64,000 bases of DNA from Kluyvera sichuanensis (GTDB lineage: Bacteria > Pseudomonadota > Gammaproteobacteria > Enterobacterales > Enterobacteriaceae). The DNA lies in assembly GCF_014218705.1 (NCBI RefSeq), contig NZ_JABBJF010000001.1:1-64000 (forward strand), written 5' to 3'. Shown here piece after piece: positions 28,042-36,658 of this stretch. A model generated the notes under the pieces. It was not told the origin of the DNA and did no database searches. It worked only from the letters and a program-made list of their open reading frames with translations. Every line of letters begins with the position of its first letter. The first letter of the stretch is position 1. The translations under genes were made by a program, and so were the position numbers.

Positions 28042-29966
28042 GCCGCCGCCCACGGTTCAATCAGCCGCGCTTTGGCATACCAGAGCGCTTCTCTGACCGC
28101 CACGGGCCTGTTCAGCAGGCCCAGTGCGTAGAAGCGGTCAGCGATGGTCTGCTGCGCGCGTATTGCCTGCATATCCATCTCACGGGTCTGATGGCTACGT
28201 CGCGCCAGCGCGCAGGCCAGCGATCCGGTATCCAGCCCCAGCTCACTAGCCAACAGCTGTGCCGCTTCATGACGATGGCGGTCGATAAACCTGCCGGTTT
28301 TCACCAGCGCCGCCACGATCCCGGTGATGATCTCTTCGTTATGCTGCGCGTACTGACGGCGGGTGATATAAAACTGATGGTTATTGACCCGTCCTTCACC
28401 GGTCGCCAGCACCCGTAGCGTGCCGCTGCGTTCTGCCGCGCTCAGTACCGGGTCCCACATCATCCACGCGTCTGCCGCCAGGTAGTCGCTGGCGGTTAAC
28501 GGATACTTTGGCGGCGCGTAGACCACTTTCACGTCGTCCAGCCCCAGCCCGGCCTCTTCCAGAATCTGTACCAGCAGCCAGTGCACGTTGGAACCTTTGT
28601 TCAGCGCAATGCGTTTGCCTTTGAGCTGCTCCGGTGAGCGGATATCGCTGTCATGCGGCACCACCATCGCGACGCTGCGTGGGGCAGGAGGCTCCCAGGC
28701 GACGTACAGCAGCGTGTTGTCCTTCGCCTGCGCGAAAATCGGCGGCGCTTCGCCAGTGGTACCAAAATCTATCTCATCATTACCCAGCGCCTGCAGTAGC
28801 TGCGGGCCCGCGGGATATTCGCTCCACAGTACATTCACCCCTAAATCAGCAAACGACTGTTCCAGCAGCTGACGCGCTTTCAGCACGCCAAGATTGCCAA
28901 AGCGCTGGTAGCCAATACGCAACTCGCGTTCACGCGGTGCAGGCGGCGGCAGCTCGCCGGGTTTACGCCGCTGCTTAATTACCCCCAGATGCGCCAACTG
29001 TGTACGCAGCGTGTGACGGCTCATGCCGAGCAGCGAAGCCGCCTGGCTTTGGTTGTTATCACTTTGACTCATGGCGGTGTGGATCATCGCCCGCAGCATA
29101 CGGTCGTACAGCGCGCCGCTGTGCGTCTGAAGCTGACGGTGCATAAAGGCCGTCAGCTCATCGCTCTCTTCCTGCGCAGGCTGGGGGGATGACATGGCTG
29201 ACGTAAGCCGCAGATGTTCCGGCAGTAGCCATAAATCGGGGTTCAGCAATACCGCATTATGCAGGGTGTTTTCCAGCTCGCGGATATTACCCGGCCAGGG
29301 ATAGTCCAGCATCATTGCCAGCGTTTCCTGGGCAATTTTCTGCTCGGTGCGCCCGAGTCGACGGGCATAGAGCTGGATAAAGTGATCGGCCAGCACCGGG
29401 ATATCCTGTTTTCGCTGACGCAGCGGCGGCAGGTTAACGGCGGCGATGTTCAGGCGATAAAAGAGATCCTCACGAAAGCGCCGTTCCTGAATGGCGCGCT
29501 GGAGGTCGACGTGCGTCGCCGCAATCACCCGGACGTTGATACGAACGGGCTTATGCGATCCGACGCGGGTAATTTCCCGTTCCTGAAGGACGCGCAGTAG
29601 CTTGACCTGTAGCGCCGGGCTCAGCTCGCCAATTTCATCGAGCAGCAGGGTGCCGCCCTCTGCCGCCTCAAACCAGCCCTGATGGCGGTGCGTCGCGCCG
29701 CTGAACGCGCCTTTCTCATGGCCGAACAGTTCTGACTCCGCTAGCGACTCGGTTAACGCCCCGCAGTTCACCGCCAGAAACGGCGCGTTGGCGCGCGGGC
29801 TATGCCGATGCAGATAGCGCGCCACCACCTCTTTACCGGTGCCGGTTTCGCCGATGATAAGTACCGTGGCGTCGGTTGGGGCGAGCCGATTGAGCACCTT
29901 CTGAAAGGCCTGTGAAGCGGGGTCAACCAGCTCAGGGCCTGATGATGTGAGTTCTGCGTTGAGCAT
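28038..29966 (-). CDS. Sigma-54 activator fused to an SsuA-like sulfonate-binding domain
   Basis: 642 residues from ATG 29966 (GGAGG 6 bases upstream; the longer frame is rejected). No N-terminal receiver domain. Residues ~12-240 are the AAA+ sigma-54 domain: Walker A GETGTGKE (39-46), the sigma-54 contact loop as GAFSGA (86-91, Ser for the usual Thr), Walker [11 protein letters not shown] Fis-type helix-turn-helix follows (about 300-328, [20 protein letters not shown]), then a Pro-rich linker. From ~347 to the end is a periplasmic-type solute-binding domain like SsuA ([40 protein letters not shown]), but without a signal peptide. Inference: the binding domain senses a sulfonate or sulfone inside the cell and switches on the divergent operon. 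Confidence 0.9.
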   Translation of the reverse strand: MLNAELTSSGPELVDPASQAFQKVLNRLAPTDATVLIIGETGTGKEVVARYLHRHSPRANAPFLAVNCGALTESLAESELFGHEKGAFSGATHRHQGWFEAAEGGTLLLDEIGELSPALQVKLLRVLQEREITRVGSHKPVRINVRVIAATHVDLQRAIQERRFREDLFYRLNIAAVNLPPLRQRKQDIPVLADHFIQLYARRLGRTEQKIAQETLAMMLDYPWPGNIRELENTLHNAVLLNPDLWLLPEHLRLTSAMSSPQPAQEESDELTAFMHRQLQTHSGALYDRMLRAMIHTAMSQSDNNQSQAASLLGMSRHTLRTQLAHLGVIKQRRKPGELPPPAPRERELRIGYQRFGNLGVLKARQLLEQSFADLGVNVLWSEYPAGPQLLQALGNDEIDFGTTGEAPPIFAQAKDNTLLYVAWEPPAPRSVAMVVPHDSDIRSPEQLKGKRIALNKGSNVHWLLVQILEEAGLGLDDVKVVYAPPKYPLTASDYLAADAWMMWDPVLSAAERSGTLRVLATGEGRVNNHQFYITRRQYAQHNEEIITGIVAALVKTGRFIDRHRHEAAQLLASELGLDTGSLACALARRSHQTREMDMQAIRAQQTIADRFYALGLLNRPVAVREALWYAKARLIEPWAAA

Positions 29967-30074
29967 GGTGAGCCTCCAGCTAATTCCTGTCTGGACGGTA
30001 TCTTTTGCGCGCTGAATTTGCCAGAGGGGGGAAGGCGGGATTTGTCGCCATTGCAGCAATTTTTGCCGATGCGG

Positions 30075-30090
30075 TGTTGCATTTGCAACA
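30075..30090. promoter_or_regulatory. Probable upstream activator site for the sigma-54 regulator
   Basis: TGTTGCA-TT-TGCAACA, a perfect palindrome with 7-bp arms. It sits ~65 bp upstream of the predicted -24 element, the usual place for an enhancer. A second, smaller TTGC-A-GCAA palindrome lies at 30051-30059. Confidence 0.5.
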
Positions 30091-30154
30091 GCCTTGTCGT
30101 GAAAGCGATTTTTATAACACAATGAATTAAAACATTATTTTCTCTTTAAAAAAC

Positions 30155-30170
30155 TGGCACGCATTTCGCT
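30155..30170 (+). promoter_or_regulatory. Sigma-54 promoter of the organosulfur operon
   Basis: TGGCACGCATTTCGCT matches the -24/-12 consensus TGGCACGN4TTGCW at all positions but one. It would start transcription near 30181, about 60 bases before the first gene. The neighbouring gene encodes a sigma-54 activator. Confidence 0.75.
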
Positions 30171-30239
30171 AATCTCTTTATAACTGACTTAAATAACCGC
30201 TTCTATAAATACCAAATATAGTTATAAAGGAAATGGATA

Positions 30240-31412
30240 ATGACCGTACAAGCCGCTGAGAACATCAATATCTTCTGGTTCCTACCAACCCACGGCGATG
30301 GGCGCTATCTGGGCACCACCGAAGGGGGGCGCCCGGTGGATCTTCCCTATCTGCAGCAGGTGGCGCTGGCCGCCGACAGCCTCGGCTACTACGGCGTGCT
30401 GATCCCGACCGGTAAAAGCTGCGAAGATTCCTGGCTGGTGGCGGCGGCGTTAGCGCCCATCACCCGAAATTTACGCTATCTGGTGGCCGTTCGCCCTGGA
30501 TTGCAGCCGCCGACGCTGGCAGCGCGGATGGCGGCTACCCTCGACCGTCTTTCCGAAGGGCGTTTGCTGATAAACGTCGTTACCGGCGGCGATCCGGTGG
30601 AAAACAAAGGCGATGGCATCTTCTTGAGCCACAGCGAGCGCTATGAAGTAACCCACGAATTTCTGGACGTCTACCGCCGCCTATTGGCTGGAGAAAAAGT
30701 GGACTATCACGGTGAGCATATTCAGGTCGAGGGGGCGGAGGTGCTGTTTCCGACGGTGCAGCGCAACGGGCCGCCGCTCTATTTTGGCGGTTCATCGGCG
30801 CAGGCCATTGAGGTGGCCGCCGACCATATCGACGCCTATCTCACCTGGGGAGAACCACCGGCGCAGGTGGCGGAAAAGCTAGCGGTGGTGAAAGCGCGCG
30901 CTGAAGAGAAAGGACGCACGCTGGAGTATGGCATCCGCCTGCACGTGATTGTGCGGGAAACGGAAGAAGAGGCCTAGGCCGCCGCCGACAAACTGATTGC
31001 ACACCTGGATGATGAGACTATCGCGCAGGCGCAGCAGATTTTCTCCCGTATGGACTCCACCGGTCAGGCGCGCATGAGCGCCCTGCATAACGGTAACCGC
31101 GACAACCTGCGTATTGCGCCAAACCTCTGGGCGGGCGTCGGACTGGTGCGCGGCGGCGCTGGCACCGCGCTGGTGGGCAGTCCACAGCAGGTTGCAGAGC
31201 GTATCCGTGAGTATCAGGCGCTGGGCATCACCAACTTTATCTTCTCTGGGTACCCCCATCTGGAAGAGGCGCACCGTTTTGCGGAGCTGGTCATGCCGCT
31301 GTTGCCGACCAGCACCCAGCCGCGCTCGGCGAAGGGGCAGCTCAACACCGGGCCGTTTGGTGAAACCATCGGCGGGGCGAAACGTCCGGTCAAACAGGTC
31401 AGCGCGAGCTGA
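30240..31412 (+). pseudogene. SsuD-like alkanesulfonate monooxygenase, interrupted by an in-frame TAG
   Basis: The frame from 30240 to 31412 would encode 390 residues very like E. coli SsuD (FMNH2-dependent alkanesulfonate monooxygenase), starting [16 protein letters not shown] after ten residues. A TAG at 30975-30977 stops it at 245 codons; the same frame then continues without shift ([20 protein letters not shown], later [20 protein letters not shown]). SsuD has Trp at this position, so one TGG-to-TAG change explains the break. The rest is well preserved, suggesting a recent mutation, a sequencing error or amber suppression. AAAGGAAAT precedes the start; the sigma-54 promoter is ~60 bp upstream. 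Confidence 0.88.
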
Positions 31413-31424
31413 AGGGGCGACACT

Positions 31425-32810
31425 ATGCAGCAACGGATGAGTGAACCCCATGTGGTGATCGTCGGGGGCGGGTTTAGCGGTACGGCAGTTGCCATCCACC
31501 TGCTGCGCGAAGCGGCACGCCCGCTGCGGATCAGCATTATCGAACCTCGTCATGCCCTGGGACTGGGCGTGGCCTATTCGGCTACCGACCCGGCGCACCG
31601 GATTAACGTCCCCGCCGCGCGAATGCAGCTCGCCGGGGATGACGACGGTGCGTTTGACCGCTGGTATCGCCGTTACGGCGACTTTCCACAGGACCCGCAG
31701 GCATTGCTTGCGGACGGCAGCGTCTATCCGCAGCGCGGTGCGTTTGGCCGTTATCTTCAGGCCACGCTGACGGCTGAAGCCCGTGCGCATCGTGGTCGTG
31801 TGGTGCATCTACAGGACCGCGCCGTTGGCTGGCAGGACGGTCGGGTGGTGACGGAAAAAGGCGAGCGGCTTCTGCCCGATAGCCTGGTGCTGGCGATTAG
31901 CCATCCGCCGCCGCAGCTACCGGGAGCCGTTTGCGAACTGGCGGCTCACCCACGGCTGATCGCGAACCCATGGCAGAGCGGCGCGCTCGCGGCGATCCCC
32001 GCCAGCGCACGGGTCGCCATTATGGGCACCGCGCTGAGCATGGGGGACGTGGTGGCCTCGCTGGAACGGCTTGGACATCAGGGCGAGATCATCGCCTTTT
32101 CGCGTCACGGTCTGCTCTCACGGCCTAATGCACCCATCAATTTACCCAAGTGGACGGCGGATTATCTGGCGGGCACGCTGCGCCAGCGGTTGGCGCGCAT
32201 CCGCCAGGATATTCGCCGCGCGGCAGAGCAAGGGCTGCCCTGGCAAGTGGTGCTGGACACTGTGCGTAGCCAGGGGCAGGCCATCTGGCAGCAGATGAGC
32301 GAGACGGAGAAGCGGCAGTTTTTACGTCATCTACGGCGCTTCTGGGATGTGCATCGCTATCGCATTGCGCCGCAGGTATCACAGGCGATTGCCGCGCGCC
32401 AGCGTGCGGGGTTGCTGCGCGTACAGGCTGCCCGCTTAAATGCTGTGACGGCGGAAGGCGACGCGCTACGTCTGCAGTTGCAGCCACGCGGCGGTCAGCC
32501 TCAGTTCGAGACGGTGGACTATCTGGTGCTGACCACCGGGCCTGCGCATAGCCAGTTGATTAGCAGTCAGCCCTTTTTCCGGGCGCTTGAACAGGCCGGG
32601 ATGATTCGTGCCGACGCGCTGGGTATGGGCATTGAGGTGGATGCGCAGTCGCAGCCCGCGGGCAGCACATTACCCATCTGGGTCGCCGGTCCGGCGGCGC
32701 GTGGGCGCTTTGGCGAACTGATGGGGCTACCGCAGGTGGCGGATCACGCCCAGCAGGTCGCGCAGTCGGTGCTGGAACGGCTCGACTGCCGCCAGCTCGC
32801 GTTATCGTAA
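31425..32810 (+). CDS. FAD/NAD(P)-binding oxidoreductase of the organosulfur cluster
   Basis: 461 residues. N-terminal Rossmann motif VVIVGGGFSGTAVAIHLL and the following glutamate bind FAD. The EPRHALGLGVAYS stretch and the C-terminal GxAARGRFGE block are like the FAD-NAD(P)-binding (NAD_binding_9) family. A second nucleotide motif (VAIMGTALSMGDVVASL) lies near 190-210. Starts 12 bases after the end of the SsuD-like frame and precedes the second monooxygenase by 55 bases, so it is in the same operon. The cluster lacks an SsuE-type flavin reductase; this protein might supply reduced flavin or act directly on the substrate. Neither is shown. Confidence 0.75.
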   Translation: MQQRMSEPHVVIVGGGFSGTAVAIHLLREAARPLRISIIEPRHALGLGVAYSATDPAHRINVPAARMQLAGDDDGAFDRWYRRYGDFPQDPQALLADGSVYPQRGAFGRYLQATLTAEARAHRGRVVHLQDRAVGWQDGRVVTEKGERLLPDSLVLAISHPPPQLPGAVCELAAHPRLIANPWQSGALAAIPASARVAIMGTALSMGDVVASLERLGHQGEIIAFSRHGLLSRPNAPINLPKWTADYLAGTLRQRLARIRQDIRRAAEQGLPWQVVLDTVRSQGQAIWQQMSETEKRQFLRHLRRFWDVHRYRIAPQVSQAIAARQRAGLLRVQAARLNAVTAEGDALRLQLQPRGGQPQFETVDYLVLTTGPAHSQLISSQPFFRALEQAGMIRADALGMGIEVDAQSQPAGSTLPIWVAGPAARGRFGELMGLPQVADHAQQVAQSVLERLDCRQLALS

Positions 32811-32865
32811 CTTTACCAACTCTATTTTTGCGCCGGGGCATGACCGGGCGTAAGGGGAAAACGCT

Positions 32866-34272
32866 ATGTCATCACAACGTGAAATTCGTCTGAACGCTTT
32901 TGATATGAACTGTGTCGGCCACCAATCGCCGGGGCTATGGGCCCATCCGCGTGACCGCTCCTGGCAGTATAAGGATCTCGATTATTGGGTCGATCTGGCG
33001 CGCCTGCTGGAGCGAGGTAAGTTCGACGGCCTGTTTATTGCCGACGTGCTGGGGGTTTACGACGTCTACAACGGCAACGGCGATGCGGCCATTCGCCAGG
33101 CCGCGCAGGTGCCGGTGAACGATCCGCTGGCGCTGGTGACGCCAATGGCGCTGGTCACCGAACATCTGGGGTTTGGCCTGACGGCATCGCTGTCGTTTGA
33201 GCACCCGTATCCGTTTGCCCGCCGCCTGTCGACGCTGGATCATCTAACCAAAGGGCGCGTGGGCTGGAACATTGTCACCTCCTATCTGGAGAGCGGGGCG
33301 CGCAATATCGGCCAGCAGGCGCAGACGGCGCACGATGCCCGCTACGACTACGCGGATGAATATCTGGAGGTTATCTACAAGCTGCTGGAAGGTAGCTGGG
33401 AAGAGGGTGCGATTCTGCGTGACCGCGAGCGACGAATCTTCAGCGACCCGAACAAGATTCATGCGATTAACCACCATGGGAAGTTTTTCGACGTACCGGG
33501 CTACCATCTGTGCGAACCCTCGCCGCAGCGTACGCCGGTGCTTTATCAGGCGGGGGCTTCCAGCCGTGGTAAACAGTTTGCTGCCAGCCACGCCGAGTGC
33601 GTTTTTGTTGCCTCGCCGTCGAAAAGCGCGCTGAAGCGGACGGTAGCGGATATTCGCCGTCGCGCCGAAGAGGCCGGGCGCGACCCGCGCAGCATTCTGA
33701 TCTTCAATATGCAAACGGTAATCGTGGGTGAAACCGACAAAGCGGCGCAGGCAAAGTGGCAGGAGTATAAAAACTGGACCAGCTACGAAGGCGCGCTGGC
33801 GCTCATTTCCGGCTGGACGGGGATTGATTTTGGCCAGTATCAGCCTGATGAAGTTTTTACCTATGCGAAAACCAACGCCATTCAATCGGTGGTGGACACC
33901 TTCTCAACCGCTGACCCAGAGCGTCAGTGGTCGGTGAAGGCGATGGCGGATTGGGTGGGCATTGGCGGCTTTGGTCCGCTGATGGTGGGTAGCGCCCAGA
34001 CGGTGGCGGACGAACTGCAATCGTGGGTGGAAGAGACGGACGTGGACGGTTTTAACCTGGCCTATGCAGTGACCCATGAAACGTTCACCGATGTTGTGGA
34101 GCTCTTAATTCCAGAGCTGCAAAAGCGCGGGGTTTACAAGCAGGAGTATAGCCAGGGCACGCTGCGCGAGAAGCTGTTCGGCGGCAGCGCCCGGTTGCAG
34201 GCGCCGCATCCGGGAGCCGGTTACCGTATTCATGAACAAAGCGGGATGTTAACGCCGGTGCGATACCTATAA
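32866..34272 (+). CDS. NtaA/DmoA-type flavin-dependent monooxygenase
   Basis: 468 residues of the luciferase-like (LLM) monooxygenase class, in the NtaA/SnaA/DszA/DmoA subgroup. Landmarks are LNAFDMNCVGHQSPGLWAH near the start, LEHLGFGLTASLSFEHPYPFARR-type substrate pocket, LTKGRVGWNIVTS and VLYQAGASSRGKQFA. Enzymes of this group use FMNH2 supplied by a separate reductase to oxidise dimethyl sulfide, nitrilotriacetate or similar compounds; the substrate here cannot be named. The sulfonate-type regulator suggests a sulfur source. Last gene of the cluster, followed by a REP-like pair. Confidence 0.85.
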   Translation: MSSQREIRLNAFDMNCVGHQSPGLWAHPRDRSWQYKDLDYWVDLARLLERGKFDGLFIADVLGVYDVYNGNGDAAIRQAAQVPVNDPLALVTPMALVTEHLGFGLTASLSFEHPYPFARRLSTLDHLTKGRVGWNIVTSYLESGARNIGQQAQTAHDARYDYADEYLEVIYKLLEGSWEEGAILRDRERRIFSDPNKIHAINHHGKFFDVPGYHLCEPSPQRTPVLYQAGASSRGKQFAASHAECVFVASPSKSALKRTVADIRRRAEEAGRDPRSILIFNMQTVIVGETDKAAQAKWQEYKNWTSYEGALALISGWTGIDFGQYQPDEVFTYAKTNAIQSVVDTFSTADPERQWSVKAMADWVGIGGFGPLMVGSAQTVADELQSWVEETDVDGFNLAYAVTHETFTDVVELLIPELQKRGVYKQEYSQGTLREKLFGGSARLQAPHPGAGYRIHEQSGMLTPVRYL

Positions 34273-34275
34273 TCC

Positions 34276-34370
34276 GTAGCCCGGCCAAGCGAAGCGCCGC
34301 CGGGATGGCTCGATGTTTCATCTGGCACCGAGCCACCCCCGGAGTCGGCGGAACGCCTCGTCCGGGCTAC
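34276..34370. repeat. REP-like palindromic pair
   Basis: GTAGCCCGGCCAAGCGAAGC ... CGTCCGGGCTAC, two inverted units around a short core. Sits between the ends of two convergent genes and separates the organosulfur cluster from the chitinase gene. Confidence 0.85.
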
Positions 34371-34374
34371 TTGT

Positions 34375-35628
34375 TTAGTGTTTGATCCCCAGCGACTCGG
34401 CCAGCTGCTTCGCCAGCTGGTTGTTGTCATCGGCACCGTACTCCCAGAACATCGCGCCAGCCAGCCCTTTGCTCTTAATGTACTCGGCCTTGATGCTCAC
34501 CGAACGCGGGTTCTCATAAGAGAGCGCGAACAGCGGTTTGCCGTCCGTTGACTGCACCGACAACCATGGCACCTTCGCCTGGTCATCCCAGTGCTCGGTA
34601 AAGCGTTTTTGCGGGTCGTTCAGCAGTTTGCTGACAATATCGTTGTACTTCACGTAGGTATCTTTGCTGAGGTCTACGCCCAGCGATTTAAACAGATCCA
34701 CCTCGTGCGGCCCAAAGTAAGGCTGGGTCACCGGGTTTTTCTGTGCATCCGGCTTGCTCCAGTCAATGCCCGGCTCAACCGTACGTTTTGGCACCCGGCC
34801 ATAGAAACCGATGCCGAGGTTCATCTGGCTTGGCTTCAGACCGGCAGCCAGATAGTTATTCACCACGAAGTCGGCGCTGTACTTATCCGCCGCAGCTACC
34901 GTTGGCCACTGGGTCGAATCATAAAGGTTGGAGTTGAAATACTGAGTACCGTACGCCATGTCGTAGGTCATCAGGTTGATGTAATCGAGCAGCGGCGCAA
35001 TGGCTTTCACGTCCACCCAGCTTTTCGGGCTTTCCGCATTGGCGCCTACGGCAATGGTCACCAGCTTTTTATGGCCAAACGTATCGCGCAGTTCTTTAAG
35101 CAGCGTCGTGAAGTTATCCCGGTCCGCCGGTTGGCTGGCGACCAGACCCCATGCGCCGTTGACCGGGTATTCCCAGTCAAGGTCGATACCATCCAAACCA
35201 TATTTCGCCACCACATCCTGCACCGAGCGGACAAATACCGCCCGGGATTCTGGCGTGGCCGCCGCGCCGGAGAAGCCGCGAGCCCCCCAGCCGCCGACGG
35301 ACAGCAGCACTTTCAGATCGGGGTTCTGTTTACGCAACGTAGGGATCTTTTCTAAATCGGCCTGCACTTTCGGCGAGAGCCAGATTTGGTGCAGTTTGGT
35401 TGGATCTTTTAACGCGTCGTTGGTTTCGTCTTTCTCGTCGTTGTAGATAAGGCCGAACGAATAGTTCAGGTGGGTAATCTGGCGAACGTCGAGCTTATCG
35501 ATGTCGCCGCCGGGCCCCGCCGTCACGTCACCGCCACCGTTGAAGTAGCCGACGGACATCAAGGAATTCGCGGAAACAACCGAGGCGCAGAGCAGGGGTA
35601 ATGCTGCCAGCAAAGGCAAAAGTTTCAT
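34375..35628 (-). CDS. Secreted GH18 chitinase
   Basis: 417 residues. Signal peptide MKLLPLLAALPLLCASVVSA. Single glycoside hydrolase family 18 catalytic domain: the SxGG motif (LLSVGGWG) and the catalytic DGxDxDWEYP sequence (LDGIDLDWEYPV near 155), plus the closing MFWEYGADD. No separate chitin-binding domain is evident. It hydrolyses beta-1,4-linked GlcNAc polymers; endo- or exo-activity cannot be told from sequence. It stands alone. A hairpin with a T-rich tail lies directly upstream of its ribosome site. AGAGGAC precedes the ATG. Confidence 0.9.
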   Translation of the reverse strand: MKLLPLLAALPLLCASVVSANSLMSVGYFNGGGDVTAGPGGDIDKLDVRQITHLNYSFGLIYNDEKDETNDALKDPTKLHQIWLSPKVQADLEKIPTLRKQNPDLKVLLSVGGWGARGFSGAAATPESRAVFVRSVQDVVAKYGLDGIDLDWEYPVNGAWGLVASQPADRDNFTTLLKELRDTFGHKKLVTIAVGANAESPKSWVDVKAIAPLLDYINLMTYDMAYGTQYFNSNLYDSTQWPTVAAADKYSADFVVNNYLAAGLKPSQMNLGIGFYGRVPKRTVEPGIDWSKPDAQKNPVTQPYFGPHEVDLFKSLGVDLSKDTYVKYNDIVSKLLNDPQKRFTEHWDDQAKVPWLSVQSTDGKPLFALSYENPRSVSIKAEYIKSKGLAGAMFWEYGADDNNQLAKQLAESLGIKH

Positions 35629-35659
35629 AAACGGTCCTCTTTGACATTAAAAAAGCAAA

Positions 35660-35679
35660 CACGCCACGGAAATGGCGTG
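35660..35679 (-). promoter_or_regulatory. Leader hairpin upstream of the chitinase gene
   Basis: CACGCCA / TGGCGTG stem followed on the minus strand by TTTGCTTTTTT and then, within ~20 bases, the chitinase ribosome site. It looks like an intrinsic terminator inside the 5' leader, so it may be an attenuator or the end of an unrelated transcript. Confidence 0.35.
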
Positions 35680-35771
35680 GCGAAAAAACAGCCGTTCGAA
35701 CATATCACTGCCGCTGGGTTAAATCTGCGAGATGGTTCACGAGGGGAGAAGACGATTTACGTCAGGGAATA

Positions 35772-35800
35772 TTGTAAATGGATGGATGATTTTTTATACT
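35772..35800 (+). promoter_or_regulatory. Sigma-70 promoter of the tacAT-like operon
   Basis: TTGTAA (35772-35777) and TATACT (35795-35800) with a 17-base spacer, a good housekeeping promoter 47 bases upstream of the antitoxin gene. Confidence 0.65.
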
Positions 35801-35826
35801 TTGTGTACGGATTTATTCCGTACAAG
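35801..35826 (+). promoter_or_regulatory. Operator palindrome of the toxin-antitoxin operon
   Basis: GTACGG-ATTTATT-CCGTAC directly after the -10, overlapping the expected start point. This is where a ribbon-helix-helix antitoxin would bind for autorepression. Confidence 0.6.
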
Positions 35827-35846
35827 GTAAATTTTCTGGAGTCATC

Positions 35847-36116
35847 ATGCCTGCACTGAAAAAACAACGAATCGATCTTCGACTAAACGATGACGATAAA
35901 AGGATCATTGAAGAGGCAGCTGCCATGAGTAATCAGACTATCACGCAGTTTGTCGTGGAGAGCGCTTCAGGACGAGCGGCTGAAATTATTGAACAGCATC
36001 GACGTCAAGTGCTGAACGAAGCATCCTGGAACCGTGTTATGGATGCCATTGCACAACCGGTGATCCCTGATGAGAGGCTGCAGCGAGCGGTTAAACGTCT
36101 GCGCAATATGGAATAG
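35847..36116 (+). CDS. TacA-like antitoxin (DUF1778, ribbon-helix-helix)
   Basis: 89 residues. N-terminal ribbon-helix-helix of the DUF1778 family (KQRIDLRLNDDDKRIIEEAA, then TITQFVVESA), which binds the operator; the C-terminal tail (IPDERLQRAVKRL) is the region that wraps the toxin in TacA homologues. TGGAG precedes the start. The toxin gene follows 11 bases downstream. Type II toxin-antitoxin system, antitoxin. Confidence 0.88.
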   Translation: MPALKKQRIDLRLNDDDKRIIEEAAAMSNQTITQFVVESASGRAAEIIEQHRRQVLNEASWNRVMDAIAQPVIPDERLQRAVKRLRNME

Positions 36117-36127
36117 AGGATGGGATT

Positions 36128-36652
36128 ATGGATAATCTGACCATCGAGATGTTTTCTGAAGGCAGGGAATATGACTTCTCTGAATTTGATTGCGGAGAAG
36201 AGTCGCTTAATCTCTTTCTTGTAGAGCATCTTGCTCGTCAGCATCGTGGGCGTATTCTGCGTGGTTATTTACTCATCACGCGCGATCCAATCCCGAGGGT
36301 CCTAGGGTACTACACGTTATCCGGTAGCAGCTTCGAGAAAGAGACGCTGCCTTCTAAAAACCAACGGCGTAAAGTACCTTATACCAATGTACCTAGCGTG
36401 ACATTGGGCCGCCTGGCGGTGCATAAAACGTTACAGGGAAACGCGTGGGGAACGATGATGGTCGCACATGCGATGAGGGTTGTGCATAGTGCTTCGCAAG
36501 CTGTGGGCGTACATGGTCTGTTTGTCGATGCGTTGAACGACAACGCGAAATCATTTTATCTGACATTGGGGTTTATAGCGTTGGTGGGCGAGAACGCAAA
36601 TTCTTTGTTCTATCCCACCAAATCTATTGAGGCGTTGTTTGAGCAAAAATAA
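36128..36652 (+). CDS. TacT-like GNAT toxin
   Basis: 174 residues, GNAT acetyltransferase fold. An acetyl-CoA pyrophosphate loop is seen as LAVHKTLQGNAWGTMM, and the catalytic Tyr region as SFYLTLGF. Relatives (TacT, AtaT, ItaT) acetylate the amino group of charged tRNAs and stop translation until neutralised by the DUF1778 antitoxin. Second gene of the operon, and convergent with pncA (six bases apart). Which tRNA it hits cannot be read from the sequence. Confidence 0.88.
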   Translation: MDNLTIEMFSEGREYDFSEFDCGEESLNLFLVEHLARQHRGRILRGYLLITRDPIPRVLGYYTLSGSSFEKETLPSKNQRRKVPYTNVPSVTLGRLAVHKTLQGNAWGTMMVAHAMRVVHSASQAVGVHGLFVDALNDNAKSFYLTLGFIALVGENANSLFYPTKSIEALFEQK

Positions 36653-36658
36653 TGCCTT

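Noticed and set aside
30155..30240. Ordinary sigma-70 promoter for the SsuD-like gene
   Set aside because: No good -35/-10 pair was seen; the sigma-54 match is much better.
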